From NCBI RefSeq assembly GCF_044326205.1, contig NZ_JBIRCY010000006.1, positions 124,001 to 188,000 of the forward strand: a stretch of DNA of 64,000 bases, given 5' to 3'. Under the pieces are notes generated by a model. That model searched no databases. It was not told the DNA's origin and saw only the letters and a list, made by a program, of their open reading frames with translations. The position numbers and the translations under genes were made by a program. This DNA comes from Kumtagia sp044326205 (GTDB taxonomy: Bacteria; Pseudomonadota; Alphaproteobacteria; Rhizobiales; Rhizobiaceae). This document shows, piece after piece, positions 19,567 to 28,538 of this stretch. How positions within the stretch are numbered: the stretch's first letter is position 1; the number at the start of each line of letters is the position of its first letter.

Positions 19567-19812
19567 ATGGCTGGCGGCGCGATTCCCCATTTCCAGAACG
19601 ACGCCGGGCATGCGGCGATCGAGATCGGCGTGAAGGAATTCATGTGCGTCGGCGCCAACCCGCCCTTCGACCATCCGCACGTGTTCCTCGACATGGGCGC
19701 CGACGACGAAAAAGTCTGCCCCTACTGCTCGACGCTTTTCCGCTACAACCATGCGCTCAAGGCGTATGAAACGCGGCCGGAAGGCTGCGCCTATATTAGC
19801 CAGGCGGCCTGA
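19567..19812 (+). CDS. CHCC-type zinc-finger protein (NDUFS6-like)
   Basis: The 81-residue protein has Cys27, His36/His38 and the Cys51-x2-Cys54 pair in FMCVGANPPFDHPHVFLDMG...CPYCSTLF. This is the zinc-CHCC fold of mitochondrial complex I subunit NDUFS6 and its alphaproteobacterial homologues. AGGAGACGAAAA lies before the ATG, which overrides the longer frame from 19492. A complex I accessory role is inferred from family. An NDUFS4-type gene occurs 10 kb away. Confidence 0.88.
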   Translation: MAGGAIPHFQNDAGHAAIEIGVKEFMCVGANPPFDHPHVFLDMGADDEKVCPYCSTLFRYNHALKAYETRPEGCAYISQAA

Positions 19813-19839
19813 GCGACGTCCGGCGAGGCCGGACATTTC

Positions 19840-21054
19840 ATGGAAGCCGAACGACCTTCGCGGATCATCGTCGCCGGAGCAGGCATTGCCGGGCTGACCG
19901 CCGCACTGGCCTTCGCGGCGCGCGGCTTTTCGGTCCAGGTTTTCGAGCGCTCGCCGGAACTTGGCGAGATCGGCGCCGGGCTTCAGCTTTCGCCCAACGC
20001 CACCCGCATCCTTGACCGGCTCGGCGTGCTCGCCGGCCTGGAACGCTTGGCCGTTCGCCCGCCCGCCATCGTGCTCCGCAACGCAAAGGATCTGCGGGAA
20101 CTCGCCCGCGTCCCGCTTGGCGCTTCGGCCGAACGGCGGTGGGGCGCACCCTATCTGGTCGTCCACCGCGCCGACCTGCAAAAGGCACTGCTGGCGACGG
20201 TAGCCCGAACTGAAAAGATCTCGTTGATCACCAACACGGTCGTGGAGGATTTCCAGCCTTCCGAGTCGAGCGGTGTGGTCATCAAGATCCGGACCGGCGG
20301 AGTGGAAAGGCGTCTGGGAGGAATGCTGCTTGTCGGCGCCGACGGCGTGTGGTCGAAGCTGCGAAACAGGGTTTTGCCGGGGGTTGCAGCCCGTTCGGTC
20401 AGGCTCGTGGCATGGCGGCGGACCATTCCCGCTGACAACCCCTTGATCCGAAACCTTTTTCCGGACCTGACGGTGAATGCGTTCCTGCATCCGGGTTTCC
20501 ATCTCGTCGCCTATCCGCTGCGCGGTGGCTCAGAGTTCAACTTCGTTGCTTTCACGCAAGGTCAGGTACTTGGCGAGGATTGGTCGGGCAAACCCGACCC
20601 CGCGCCGTTGCGCGACATGCTCCGCCGTAGCGCGACGCCGCTGGCAGCACTTGCCGAAGACGCGGATGCCTGGACCGCTTGGCCGATCCACACGGTCGAT
20701 TCCGCCAAGCCTTGGATTCAACACGGAAATTTCGCGCTGATCGGCGACGCGGCCCACGCCATGACGCCATTCGCCGCGCAGGGTGCGGCCATGGCCATTG
20801 AGGATGCGTGGACACTCGCCGCAGCTTTTTCTTCCAGCCCTTCAACTGACTTGGCCAAATCACTCGCGACCTGGGAGCAGGCCCGGCGCCTTCGAATCCA
20901 AAAAGTTGCGCGGCGCGGTGCCTTCAATCGCTTCGTATGGCATGCCGCCGGCCCGGCCGCCTGGGGTCGGAACCTCGTGCTCGCTTCGCGGTCGCCAGAA
21001 AGCCTCGCCGCCGACATGGACTGGCTCTACGGCGAAGACATCAATTCGCCATAA
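19840..21054 (+). CDS. FAD-dependent monooxygenase, salicylate hydroxylase-like
   Basis: The 404-residue flavoprotein has the dinucleotide motif VAGAGIAGLTAALA (residues 11-24). The GEIGAGLQLSPNATRIL segment is typical of NahG-like aromatic hydroxylases, and the late ALIGDAAHAMTPFAAQGAAMAIEDA motif contacts FAD ribityl and pyrophosphate. Such enzymes hydroxylate aromatic acids with NAD(P)H and O2. It starts 27 bp after the zinc-finger gene and may be co-transcribed with it. The substrate is unknown. Confidence 0.88.
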   Translation: MEAERPSRIIVAGAGIAGLTAALAFAARGFSVQVFERSPELGEIGAGLQLSPNATRILDRLGVLAGLERLAVRPPAIVLRNAKDLRELARVPLGASAERRWGAPYLVVHRADLQKALLATVARTEKISLITNTVVEDFQPSESSGVVIKIRTGGVERRLGGMLLVGADGVWSKLRNRVLPGVAARSVRLVAWRRTIPADNPLIRNLFPDLTVNAFLHPGFHLVAYPLRGGSEFNFVAFTQGQVLGEDWSGKPDPAPLRDMLRRSATPLAALAEDADAWTAWPIHTVDSAKPWIQHGNFALIGDAAHAMTPFAAQGAAMAIEDAWTLAAAFSSSPSTDLAKSLATWEQARRLRIQKVARRGAFNRFVWHAAGPAAWGRNLVLASRSPESLAADMDWLYGEDINSP

Positions 21055-21064
21055 ACCGTTGAAA

Positions 21065-21736
21065 TCAATTATGTAATTCGAGTGACCATCGCAGCGTGAC
21101 CGGCAACGGGTTCCACATTCCCGTTGTGATGCCGGCCTCGCGCAGTGCCCTTGCGGTCCAGGTGTTGCAGCCGACAAGCGCAGTGAAGTAGCCGTCCGCC
21201 TCGTAGAATTTGTCGAATGAGCCGTAGCCGACGCCCGGAATGATCAGCGGCCCCTCGGCATCCTCGTAAAAGCTATCCTTGATGAACGCCAGCATGGCAC
21301 CGAATTCGCGCTCGCCGACATCGAAACCGTTGACCTCTGGATGCGGTTCGGGGATCGGGCCGGCAACGTCGATATGCATGGCAGCGCGGTCGAGCGTCAG
21401 TCCCTTCAGCAACGGCATCGGCTTCAACTGGTCCCAGGTGGGTGTGGCGATGTAAAATTCGCGGCTGCCGCGCCCGAAAACCAGGTATTTCACCTCCGGT
21501 GCGTCGAGCGGCATGCCGTCGTCGAGCAGGAAACCGAAGGTCCGCAAAACCACGTCGTCGAGCGGAACGGCGATGTCGGTATGGATCGGATTGGACAGGA
21601 CGAGGATGCGGCGGGATTTTGGCGCGTCGTCGCTTCCCGGCCCGAACAGCGGCCGGGGCACGAGCGTGCCCAGCGCGACCGCCACGACGAACAAGCCGAT
21701 TATGATACCGCAAGCACGGAAAAGCCGCTTCACCAC
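21065..21736 (-). CDS. TIGR02117 family protein (DUF2459-like)
   Basis: An N-terminal membrane helix (RLFRACGIIIGLFVVAVALG) is followed by a roughly 195-residue extracytoplasmic domain. Conserved features are SNPIHTDIAVPL, YLVFGRGSREFYIATPTW and the Cys-containing GCNTWTARALREAG near the end, which recall a cysteine-peptidase-like fold. The frame runs to 22159 but that part overlaps aapP. Three GTG codons lie at 21742, 21736 and 21733; 21736 is chosen because GGGAG is 8 nt before it. Relatives have been noted near polyhydroxyalkanoate genes; the role here is unknown. Confidence 0.75.
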   Translation of the reverse strand: MVKRLFRACGIIIGLFVVAVALGTLVPRPLFGPGSDDAPKSRRILVLSNPIHTDIAVPLDDVVLRTFGFLLDDGMPLDAPEVKYLVFGRGSREFYIATPTWDQLKPMPLLKGLTLDRAAMHIDVAGPIPEPHPEVNGFDVGEREFGAMLAFIKDSFYEDAEGPLIIPGVGYGSFDKFYEADGYFTALVGCNTWTARALREAGITTGMWNPLPVTLRWSLELHN

Positions 21737-21788
21737 GCTCACACTCCCGACCTGCGAATCTCCGGCGATTCGGCCACCCGCAAAAGAA

Positions 21789-21812
21789 GAGCCCGGCGAT
21801 TGCGCCGGGCTC
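21789..21812 (-). terminator. Rho-independent terminator of the aap operon
   Basis: GAGCCCGGCG (21789-21798) pairs perfectly with CGCCGGGCTC (21803-21812) around a 4-nt loop. On the minus strand it is followed by TTCTTTTG, 73 bp past the aapP stop. Confidence 0.88.
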
Positions 21813-21885
21813 AAGGCCGTGCAGTGCACCTTGCTGCTGAAGCTGAGTTCAAGCCGCCGAATTTTGGCAACCTGCGGATCAAGCC

Positions 21886-22689
21886 TCAGTGCAGGATCTG
21901 GCTTAGGAACAGTTTCGTCCGCTCGTGCCTCGGATGGTCGAAGAACTCGGCCGGCGTATTCTGCTCGACGATCTGGCCCTGATCCATGAAGATCACCCGG
22001 TTCGCCACCTTGCGGGCAAAGCCCATCTCGTGGGTGACGCAGAGCATGGTCATGCCTTCCTCGGCCAGCCCGACCATCGTCTCCAGCACCTCCTTGATCA
22101 TTTCCGGGTCGAGCGCCGAAGTCGGCTCGTCGAACAGCATGATGCGCGGGTTCATGCACAGCGAACGGGCGATGGCGACGCGCTGCTGCTGGCCGCCGGA
22201 AAGCTGGCCGGGATATTTGTTGGCTTGTTCGGGAATCTTGACGCGGCGCAGGAAGTGCATGGCGGTCTCTTCCGCCTGCTTCTTCGGGATCTTGCGCACC
22301 CAGATCGGCGCAAGCGTGCAGTTCTCCAAAATGGTCAGATGCGGGAACAGGTTGAAGTGCTGGAACACCATGCCGACCTCGCGCCGGACCTCGTCGATCT
22401 TCTTCAGATCGTTGGTGAGTTCCTTGCCGTCGACGACGATCTTGCCCTTCTGGTGTTCTTCAAGCCGGTTGATGCAGCGGATCATCGTCGACTTGCCGGA
22501 GCCCGAAGGGCCGCAGATGACGATTCGCTCGCCGCGCATCACCTTGAGGTTAATGTCCTTCAGCACATGGAAGTCGCCATACCATTTGTGCATGGCGACG
22601 ATATCGATGGCGACGTCCGTGTCGGAGACGTGCATCTTCTTGACGTCAACCTTGATTTCCTCGGCGCTGACTGCGTTTTCAATGACCAT
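21886..22689 (-). CDS. aapP: General L-amino acid ABC transporter, ATP-binding protein AapP
   Basis: This is the ATPase of a polar amino-acid importer. It has Walker A GPSGSGKST, Q-loop VFQHFNLFPHLTILENCTLAP, signature LSGGQQQR, Walker B IMLFDEP and switch VTHEMGF. The frame starts at 22716, but AAGGGAA lies before the ATG at 22689, which I prefer. The product is close to 267 residues. The aapJQMP order is the rhizobial broad-specificity Aap system, which also affects amino-acid efflux and bacteroid nutrition. Confidence 0.95.
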   Translation of the reverse strand: MVIENAVSAEEIKVDVKKMHVSDTDVAIDIVAMHKWYGDFHVLKDINLKVMRGERIVICGPSGSGKSTMIRCINRLEEHQKGKIVVDGKELTNDLKKIDEVRREVGMVFQHFNLFPHLTILENCTLAPIWVRKIPKKQAEETAMHFLRRVKIPEQANKYPGQLSGGQQQRVAIARSLCMNPRIMLFDEPTSALDPEMIKEVLETMVGLAEEGMTMLCVTHEMGFARKVANRVIFMDQGQIVEQNTPAEFFDHPRHERTKLFLSQILH

Positions 22690-22725
22690 CGAAGGTTCCC
22701 TTTTAGCGAGGCTCATGGCCCGCGG

Positions 22726-23886
22726 TTATTTGCGGTGCCCGGTATCGAGCCGGCGTTCCATGTATTGAGAATAGCGCGACATGCTGAAACAGAACATCCA
22801 GAAGATCGCTGCGGCAAAGACGTAGCCGGTCTTGGCGGTCTGCGGCGTGGCCCAGGTCGGGTCGCCGGAAATGCTCTGCTTGACGACGCCGAGCAGGTCG
22901 AACAGCGAGATGATCAGGACCAGCGTGGTGTCCTTGAACAGACCGATGAAGTTGTTGACGATGCCCGGAATGACCAGTTTCAGCGCCTGAGGCATGACGA
23001 TCAGCCCCATCTTCTGCCAGAAGCCGAGGCCAAGCGAATCCGCGCCCTCGTATTGGCCTTTCGGAATAGCCTGGAGGCCGCCGCGAATGGTCTCCGCCAT
23101 ATAGGCTGACGAGAACAGCGCCACGCCGATCAGCGCGCGCAGCAGCTTGTCGAAGGTCATGCCCGGCGGCACGAACAAGGGCAGCATGAAGCTCGCCATG
23201 AACAGAACCGCGACCAGCGGCACACCGCGCACCGTTTCGATGAACACCACCGACAGCAGCTTGACAATCGGCATTTTGGAGCGCCGCCCGAGTGCCAGCA
23301 CTATTCCCAGAGGCAGGGACGTGACGATGCCCACATAGGAGATCACCAGCGTGACCATCAGGCCACCCCACAGCGGCGTCTCGACATAGGACAGGCCGAA
23401 AAAACCGCCAATCAGCAGGAAGAAGGCGACGAACGGAAACACCGCGAAGAACAGGATGGCGTTCAACCGCTTGTAGGGCGCGCGCGGGATCAGCAAGGGC
23501 GCAAGCAGGGCAATGAAGATTATGCCGCACAGGATGACGCGCCAACGCTCGTCGACCGGATAGCGGCCGAACATGAAAAAACCGAAGCGGCTGCTCACGA
23601 ACGGCCAACAGGCGCCAGACCAGCCGGCCGCAAGCTGCCCTCCCTGCTCCGTCGTCAAACAGGCCGTTCGGTCGGCGCCGCTCCAGACGGCACTGAAGAA
23701 CAGCCAGTTGAGCATCTGCGGCACCACCCACGCGATCGCCAGGGCGGCGACCACGGTGATCGCAGAATTGACGGGCGTGGAGAACAGGTTGTTGCGGATC
23801 CAGGCGCCGGCGCCGACCTGACCGGACGGCGCAGGCTGGGCCAGCGTCATTTCCGTCCTTACCCAGGAGAGATCATGTTCCTGCAT
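22726..23886 (-). CDS. aapM: General L-amino acid ABC transporter permease AapM
   Basis: The 386-residue inner-membrane permease has the HisM-family layout. A long N-terminal part with extra helices is followed by a canonical domain containing GVPLVAVLFMASFMLPLFVPP and the ATPase-contact loop EGADSLGLGFWQKMGLIVMPQALK. AAGGAGAGATAGACC precedes the ATG. It starts only 3 bp after aapQ stops, so the two are translationally coupled. It pairs with AapQ as a heterodimeric channel. Confidence 0.93.
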   Translation of the reverse strand: MQEHDLSWVRTEMTLAQPAPSGQVGAGAWIRNNLFSTPVNSAITVVAALAIAWVVPQMLNWLFFSAVWSGADRTACLTTEQGGQLAAGWSGACWPFVSSRFGFFMFGRYPVDERWRVILCGIIFIALLAPLLIPRAPYKRLNAILFFAVFPFVAFFLLIGGFFGLSYVETPLWGGLMVTLVISYVGIVTSLPLGIVLALGRRSKMPIVKLLSVVFIETVRGVPLVAVLFMASFMLPLFVPPGMTFDKLLRALIGVALFSSAYMAETIRGGLQAIPKGQYEGADSLGLGFWQKMGLIVMPQALKLVIPGIVNNFIGLFKDTTLVLIISLFDLLGVVKQSISGDPTWATPQTAKTGYVFAAAIFWMFCFSMSRYSQYMERRLDTGHRK

Positions 23887-23889
23887 GGT

Positions 23890-25080
23890 CTATCTCTCCT
23901 TCAGAGCCATCTTGGTGTTGAACCAGTTCATGAACGCGGAAGTGGCGAGGCTGATCGACAGGTAAACGATCATGAAGATCACCACGACCTCGATCGACTG
24001 TCCGGTCTGGTTCAAGGTGGTGCCGCCGACGGAGTAAAGTTCAGGATAGCCGATCGCCACGCCGAGCGTCGAATTCTTGGTCAAGTTGAGATACTGGCTG
24101 GTGAGCGGCGGGATGATGATGCGCAGCGCCTGGGGGATGACCACGAGGCGAAGGCCTTTGGGAGGCCGCAGGCCGAGTGCGGAATACGCCTCCGTCTGCC
24201 CTTTCGGCACGCCCAGAATGCCGGCACGGACGATTTCGGCGATGAACGCGGCCGTGTAGAAGGAGAGTGCCAGAAGAAGAGACAGGAATTCCGGCTTGAC
24301 GTTGGCGCCGCCGGTCAAGTTGAAGCCGCCCTTCTGCGGGTAATCGACCGTGGCCGGCATGCCGGCCAGAAGATAGGCGAGCAACGGCATGCCAATGATC
24401 AACGCCAGGCTGACCCAAATCACCGGAAAGGACTGGCCCGTTGCCATCTGGCGAGCATAGGCCCGACGAGCAACGTACCAGCTTAGCAACAGGCCGATCA
24501 CGAGCCCGCTTAGCACCATCAAACCGCTACCGTTCCACACGATTGCCGGGAGATAAAAGCCGCGAACGTTGAGGAACGAACTGAACGGCAGTTCGAGGCT
24601 CTGGCGAACCTGTGGCAGCAAGGCCAGCACGCCCTGATACCAGAACAGGATGACCAGCAGCGGCGGAATGTTGCGGAAAACCTCGACATAGACCGTGCAG
24701 ATCTTGCGGATCAGCCAATTGTTCGACAGGCGGCCGATGCCGACAAGAAAACCGATGATCGTGGCAAAGATGATGCCGGCGATGGCTACCTTGAGGGTGT
24801 TCAAAACGCCGACGATCAGCGCGCGGAGGAAGGTCGAGTCCGACGTGTACTCGATCAGGCTATCCGAGATGTCAAAGCCGGCGCGGCCGCGCAAGAAGGC
24901 GAAGCCCGTCGATATGTTGGACCGCCGAAGGTTCTCGATCGTGTTGTCGACGATCCACCAGATGCCGGCCACCAGCAACAGGACCAGCACCATCTGGAAG
25001 ACGAAGCTTCGGACTTTCGGATCGTAGAGAAGCGAAGCCTTGGCGGGCTGCCCCACGCTGACGATATCTTGTGTCGCCAC
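23890..25080 (-). CDS. aapQ: General L-amino acid ABC transporter permease AapQ
   Basis: This 396-residue permease is the partner of AapM. The N-terminal FAFLRGRAGFDIS segment and long periplasmic insert are typical of AapQ. The canonical region includes VEVFRNIPPLLVILFWYQG and the coupling loop TEAYSALGLRPPKGLRLVVIPQALR. The start is GTG at 25080, with AGGAAGGGGAACCCT immediately before it. The gap to aapJ is 93 bp, which may include a processing or attenuation site after the binding-protein gene. Confidence 0.93.
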   Translation of the reverse strand: MATQDIVSVGQPAKASLLYDPKVRSFVFQMVLVLLLVAGIWWIVDNTIENLRRSNISTGFAFLRGRAGFDISDSLIEYTSDSTFLRALIVGVLNTLKVAIAGIIFATIIGFLVGIGRLSNNWLIRKICTVYVEVFRNIPPLLVILFWYQGVLALLPQVRQSLELPFSSFLNVRGFYLPAIVWNGSGLMVLSGLVIGLLLSWYVARRAYARQMATGQSFPVIWVSLALIIGMPLLAYLLAGMPATVDYPQKGGFNLTGGANVKPEFLSLLLALSFYTAAFIAEIVRAGILGVPKGQTEAYSALGLRPPKGLRLVVIPQALRIIIPPLTSQYLNLTKNSTLGVAIGYPELYSVGGTTLNQTGQSIEVVVIFMIVYLSISLATSAFMNWFNTKMALKER

Positions 25081-25173
25081 AGGGTTCCCCTTCCTATGAC
25101 ATTGGGTCCGGGCCGTTATTCAGCCTCGAACCGGGAAGGCCGGAGGGAACGCCCCTCCGGCCGGCGGCGCCGA

Positions 25174-26202
25174 TCAGCGGATCGGCATGCCGTACTGCAG
25201 GCCGCCCTTGGTCCACAGGGCGTTGACGCCGCGGGCGATCTTCAGCGGGCTGCCCTGGCCGACGTTGCGCTCGAAAATCTCGCCATAATTGCCTGTCGCC
25301 TTGACGATGTTCACGACCCAGTCGTTGGTCAGGCCAAGGTCGGTGCCGATCTTGGTTTCGGCCTCGACGCCGAGCAGACGCTTGATGTCCGGATTGGCAG
25401 AACCCTTCATCTCCTCGACATTGGCCTGGGTGATGCCGGCTTCCTCGGCATTCAGCAGCGCGTAGTAGGTCCACTTGACGATGTCGAACCACTTGTCGTC
25501 GCCCTGGCGCACTGCCGGTCCGAGAGGCTCCTTCGAGATGATCTCGGGCAGGACGACGTGATCGTCCGGAGCCGACATCTGAAGGCGCACGGCATAGAGG
25601 CCGGACTGGTCCGTCGTGTAGGCGTCGCAACGGCCCGCGTCATAGGCGGCATTGGCCTCCTCGAATTTCTCGAACACCACTGGATTGTACTGGAGATTAT
25701 TGGCCTTGAAGTAGTCGGCGAGGTTCAGTTCCGTCGTCGTGCCAGCCTGGACGCAGATCGCCGCGCCGGAGAGCTGAAGCGCCGATTTCACATCGGGGAT
25801 CTTCTTCGCGTTGATCATGAAGCCTTGGCCGTCGTAGTAGGTCACGCCGCCGAAATTCAGGCCGAGGGCGGTGTCGCGGCTGATCGTCCAGGTCGTGTTG
25901 CGCGAGAGGATATCGACCTCGCCGGACTGCAGCGCGGTGAAGCGATCCTTGGCGGAGAGGCCGGTGAACTTCACCTTGGTGCCGTCGCCGAACACCGCGG
26001 CCGCCACAGCGCGGCAGAAGTCGACGTCGAGGCCGGTCCATTCGCCCTTGTCGTTCGGCGCGGAGAAACCGGCGAGACCGGTGTTGACGCCGCACTGGAC
26101 GAAGCCCTTGGCCTTCACGTCCTCGAGCGTGCCGGCGGATGCGGCAAAACTCGCCATCCCAAGCGCGGCAGCGCCGAGAACGACCTTCAAAGCATTTTTC
26201 AT
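25174..26202 (-). CDS. aapJ: General L-amino acid ABC transporter, periplasmic binding protein AapJ
   Basis: The 342-residue periplasmic binding protein has a signal peptide (MKNALKVVLGAAALGMASFAASA) then GTLEDVKAKGFVQCGVNTGLAGFSAPND. This opening, and GLSAKDRFTALQSGEVDILSRNTTWTISRD, are diagnostic of the AapJ/BztA class of family 3 binding proteins. The frame opens at 26340, but the ATG at 26202 starts the signal peptide and has AAAGGG upstream. It is the first gene of the operon. Confidence 0.95.
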   Translation of the reverse strand: MKNALKVVLGAAALGMASFAASAGTLEDVKAKGFVQCGVNTGLAGFSAPNDKGEWTGLDVDFCRAVAAAVFGDGTKVKFTGLSAKDRFTALQSGEVDILSRNTTWTISRDTALGLNFGGVTYYDGQGFMINAKKIPDVKSALQLSGAAICVQAGTTTELNLADYFKANNLQYNPVVFEKFEEANAAYDAGRCDAYTTDQSGLYAVRLQMSAPDDHVVLPEIISKEPLGPAVRQGDDKWFDIVKWTYYALLNAEEAGITQANVEEMKGSANPDIKRLLGVEAETKIGTDLGLTNDWVVNIVKATGNYGEIFERNVGQGSPLKIARGVNALWTKGGLQYGMPIR

Positions 26203-26613
26203 CGTTACAAGCCCTTTTCTGTTTGACGGGATTCCATCCCGATTTCCCCTTATGAGGCGGCGTTTCCCGCTCGGGCCCATTTCCCGAGACGCGGCGTCGT
26301 TGGTGACGCTCGCGCCGTGTTCCCCATTCAAGACCCGCATCGAAGGCGATTATTCCCGCGAGGTCAAGCGGAATGACCAAGGCGGCAAGAGTTTGAAAAT
26401 ACGACGCTGCGACAGCCGCTTGATTGAGACTCCTTTCGTCGCGAATCGGTCAACGACGCGAAGGCCCGTTCTTTTCCCGGCACGGCAGAAAAAGCCTGGC
26501 GCAACTGGTTCCGCCCTCTGTCCGGATCGGTATGTTGCGGCGCGGTGGCCGCCGCTCTAAGGCTTCGGAACAAGGCCGGTTGCGATTCAGGCCATGGAAC
26601 GGACGGAGATCAT
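26203..26613. other. Divergent promoter region of aapJ and metC
   Basis: No gene is supported here. A weak minus-strand promoter for aapJ may be TTGACC (complement of 26362-26367) and TTCGAT (complement of 26339-26344), spaced 17 bp. The segment before metC was checked for a SAM-II riboswitch but lacks its conserved loop, so none is called. Confidence 0.4.
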
Positions 26614-27786
26614 ATGGCCACACGGGACTTTGCGGGGTTGGGAACCAATACGCTGCTGGCGCATGCCGGCAACGACCCGCGCGACTTCTTCGGCTTCGTC
26701 AATCCGCCGGTGGTGCATGCCTCCACGGTGCTTTATCCCGACGCGGCGACGATGGCCGCGCGCAACCAGAAATACACCTACGGCACACGGGGCACGCCGA
26801 CCACCGACGCGCTGGCCGCTGCGGTTGACGCGCTGGAAGGATCGGCGGGAACCATCGTCGTTCCGTCCGGACTGGCGGCGGTCACCGTGCCGCTGCTGGC
26901 CTTCCTGTCGAGCGGCGACCATGTGCTGATCACCGATTCGGTCTACCATCCGACCCGCCATTTCGCGAACACGATGCTGAAGCGGCTGGGCATTGAGGTC
27001 GACTATTACGACCCGCTCGTTGGCGCCGGCATCGAGGCGCTGATGAAGCCGAACACAAAAGTCGTCTTCACCGAATCGCCGGCCTCCAACACCTTCGAGA
27101 TGCAGGATATTCCGGCGATTGCGCGCGTGGCCAAGGCGAGCGGCGCGACTGTCATGATGGACAACACCTGGGCGACCCCGATGTTCTTCCGCCCGCTCGA
27201 CCATGGCGTCGACATCTCGATCCACGCCGCCACCAAATATCCGGCCGGCCATTCCGATGTGCTGGCCGGCACCGTGTCGGCCAACGAAGACTGCTGGAAG
27301 ACATTGCAGGAGACGTTCTTCACGCTCGGCGCCTGCTCCGGCCCCGACGACGTCTACCAGGTGCTGCGCGGCCTGCGCACCATGGGCGTGCGGCTGGAAC
27401 GGCATCAGCAGAGCGCGCTGGCGCTCGCACGCTGGCTTGAAACGCAGCCCGGCGTGGCGCGCGTGCTGCATCCGGGGTTGGAGAGCAATCCCGGCCACGC
27501 CATCTGGAAACGCGACTTTTCCGGCGCGAGCGGCATCTTTTCGATCGTGCTCGACGGCGGCGGACCGGCCAGCGCCCACGCCTTCCTCGATGCCTTGCAA
27601 ATCTTCGGACTCGGCTATTCGTGGGGCGGCTACGAAAGCCTCGCCGTGCCGGTCAACATCAGCGACCGCACGGTTGCCAGGAATTCCTATGAAGGGCCGA
27701 TTCTGAGGCTGCAGATCGGGCTGGAGGATGCGGATGACCTGAGAGCCGATCTCAAGCGCGGGCTGGCGGCGGCGGCGGCAGTCTGA
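26614..27786 (+). CDS. metC: Cystathionine beta-lyase
   Basis: This is a PLP enzyme of the Cys/Met metabolism fold. It cleaves cystathionine to homocysteine, pyruvate and ammonia. The 390-residue protein has TYGTRGTPTTDALAAAV near residue 44, VMMDNTWATPMFF with the PLP-binding Asp, and SIHAATKYPAGHSD containing the Schiff-base Lys. The LGYSWGGYESL segment distinguishes MetC-type lyases from cystathionine gamma-synthases. GGAGATCAT directly precedes the ATG at 26614, overriding the frame from 26545. It is divergent from aapJ. Confidence 0.95.
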   Translation: MATRDFAGLGTNTLLAHAGNDPRDFFGFVNPPVVHASTVLYPDAATMAARNQKYTYGTRGTPTTDALAAAVDALEGSAGTIVVPSGLAAVTVPLLAFLSSGDHVLITDSVYHPTRHFANTMLKRLGIEVDYYDPLVGAGIEALMKPNTKVVFTESPASNTFEMQDIPAIARVAKASGATVMMDNTWATPMFFRPLDHGVDISIHAATKYPAGHSDVLAGTVSANEDCWKTLQETFFTLGACSGPDDVYQVLRGLRTMGVRLERHQQSALALARWLETQPGVARVLHPGLESNPGHAIWKRDFSGASGIFSIVLDGGGPASAHAFLDALQIFGLGYSWGGYESLAVPVNISDRTVARNSYEGPILRLQIGLEDADDLRADLKRGLAAAAAV

Positions 27787-27963
27787 AGCATCCCTGCTGA
27801 CGGATCGCAGGCATGCGCTGCGCAACGCCACAGTGAGCGGTGCTTTCATAGTCGTGGTCCCGCGCCAAAAAATTCAAGGGCCGGTCCGAATTTGAGGACG
27901 CGGACTCATCCGCTGGCGACAGAGGCGGGCGTGAGGTATGATCCTCGCCCAGGACAAATATCC

Positions 27964-28074
27964 ATGCCCGCGCAAAGAGGCCCGCCTTGGTTGATCGCCA
28001 TAATCGTCATGGTGATCACCGCAGGCATCGTCGTCGGCATCATCGCGGCGCTGTATGGCTCGCTCTGGAGCTAA
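27964..28074 (+). CDS. Possible 36-residue single-pass membrane peptide
   Basis: From the ATG at 27964 the product is almost entirely one transmembrane helix (WLIAIIVMVITAGIVVGIIAALYG). AGGACAAATATCC lies before the start. The frame continues upstream without good starts. Small peptides of this form are common in rhizobial intergenic regions, but expression is unproven. Confidence 0.4.
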   Translation: MPAQRGPPWLIAIIVMVITAGIVVGIIAALYGSLWS

Positions 28075-28088
28075 GGCGGGAGAATTGA

Positions 28089-28132
28089 GGGCCGCTGGCC
28101 CCTGGGTGGGGGGTGGGTGAAGCCAGCGGCCC
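28089..28132. other. Perfect 11-bp hairpin with G-rich loop
   Basis: GGGCCGCTGGC (28089-28099) pairs perfectly with GCCAGCGGCCC (28122-28132). The 22-nt loop holds a GGGTGGGGGGTGGG run on the plus strand, which means a C-rich loop on the minus strand. It begins 14 bp after the small membrane peptide. No T-run follows. It could be an RNA element on either strand. Confidence 0.5.
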
Positions 28133-28433
28133 GGAACGGCCTGGCTAAACATTCTTTTCCTCCCAGCCCGCTCCGCCGGCGAGAATACACGAAATCGTGA
28201 AGGGCGGTTGACAAATATGTACTGCCGACGCCGAATGTTTATTCAACGTCGGCGGCATGAACCACTTCAGGCCGAAACCGCCATGAGTTTGGGTGTTTAA
28301 TCCAGCGATTTCCTCACCCCCAGGGTCCAACTAAAAGTTAGCCGAGAAAACTCTTTTAGCCTAGTGGCGCGCGTTTGCGCCCCGGCTAACACCTTTGATT
28401 TTCTTACATTAAACGGAAGCTTCGGGGGTTCAA

Positions 28434-28476
28434 CCGGCAGGATCCGAACCTGCGATCATCGGCTTAAAAGTCCGGT
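28434..28476 (-). pseudogene. tRNA-Arg fragment (T arm through anticodon arm)
   Basis: These 43 bases match 39 of 43 positions in the intact tRNA-Arg(TCT) at 30048-30090, in the same orientation. The match covers the T arm, variable region and anticodon arm. The acceptor and D arms are absent, and the anticodon position reads TTT, so it cannot be a functional tRNA. It lies 62 bp beyond the 3' end of an RTX gene that separates it from the intact gene. Confidence 0.8.
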
Positions 28477-28538
28477 CCCCAACCTGAAGTCCGGCTGCGA
28501 AGGCGCGGCCGGGCTTCGTCATTCGATGGCCGATCAGC

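Noticed and set aside
26480..26613. Possible SAM-II riboswitch before metC
   Set aside because: A GCTCTAAGGC-like stretch recalls part of the element, but the conserved GGTGATTTG-type loop and pseudoknot partners are absent.
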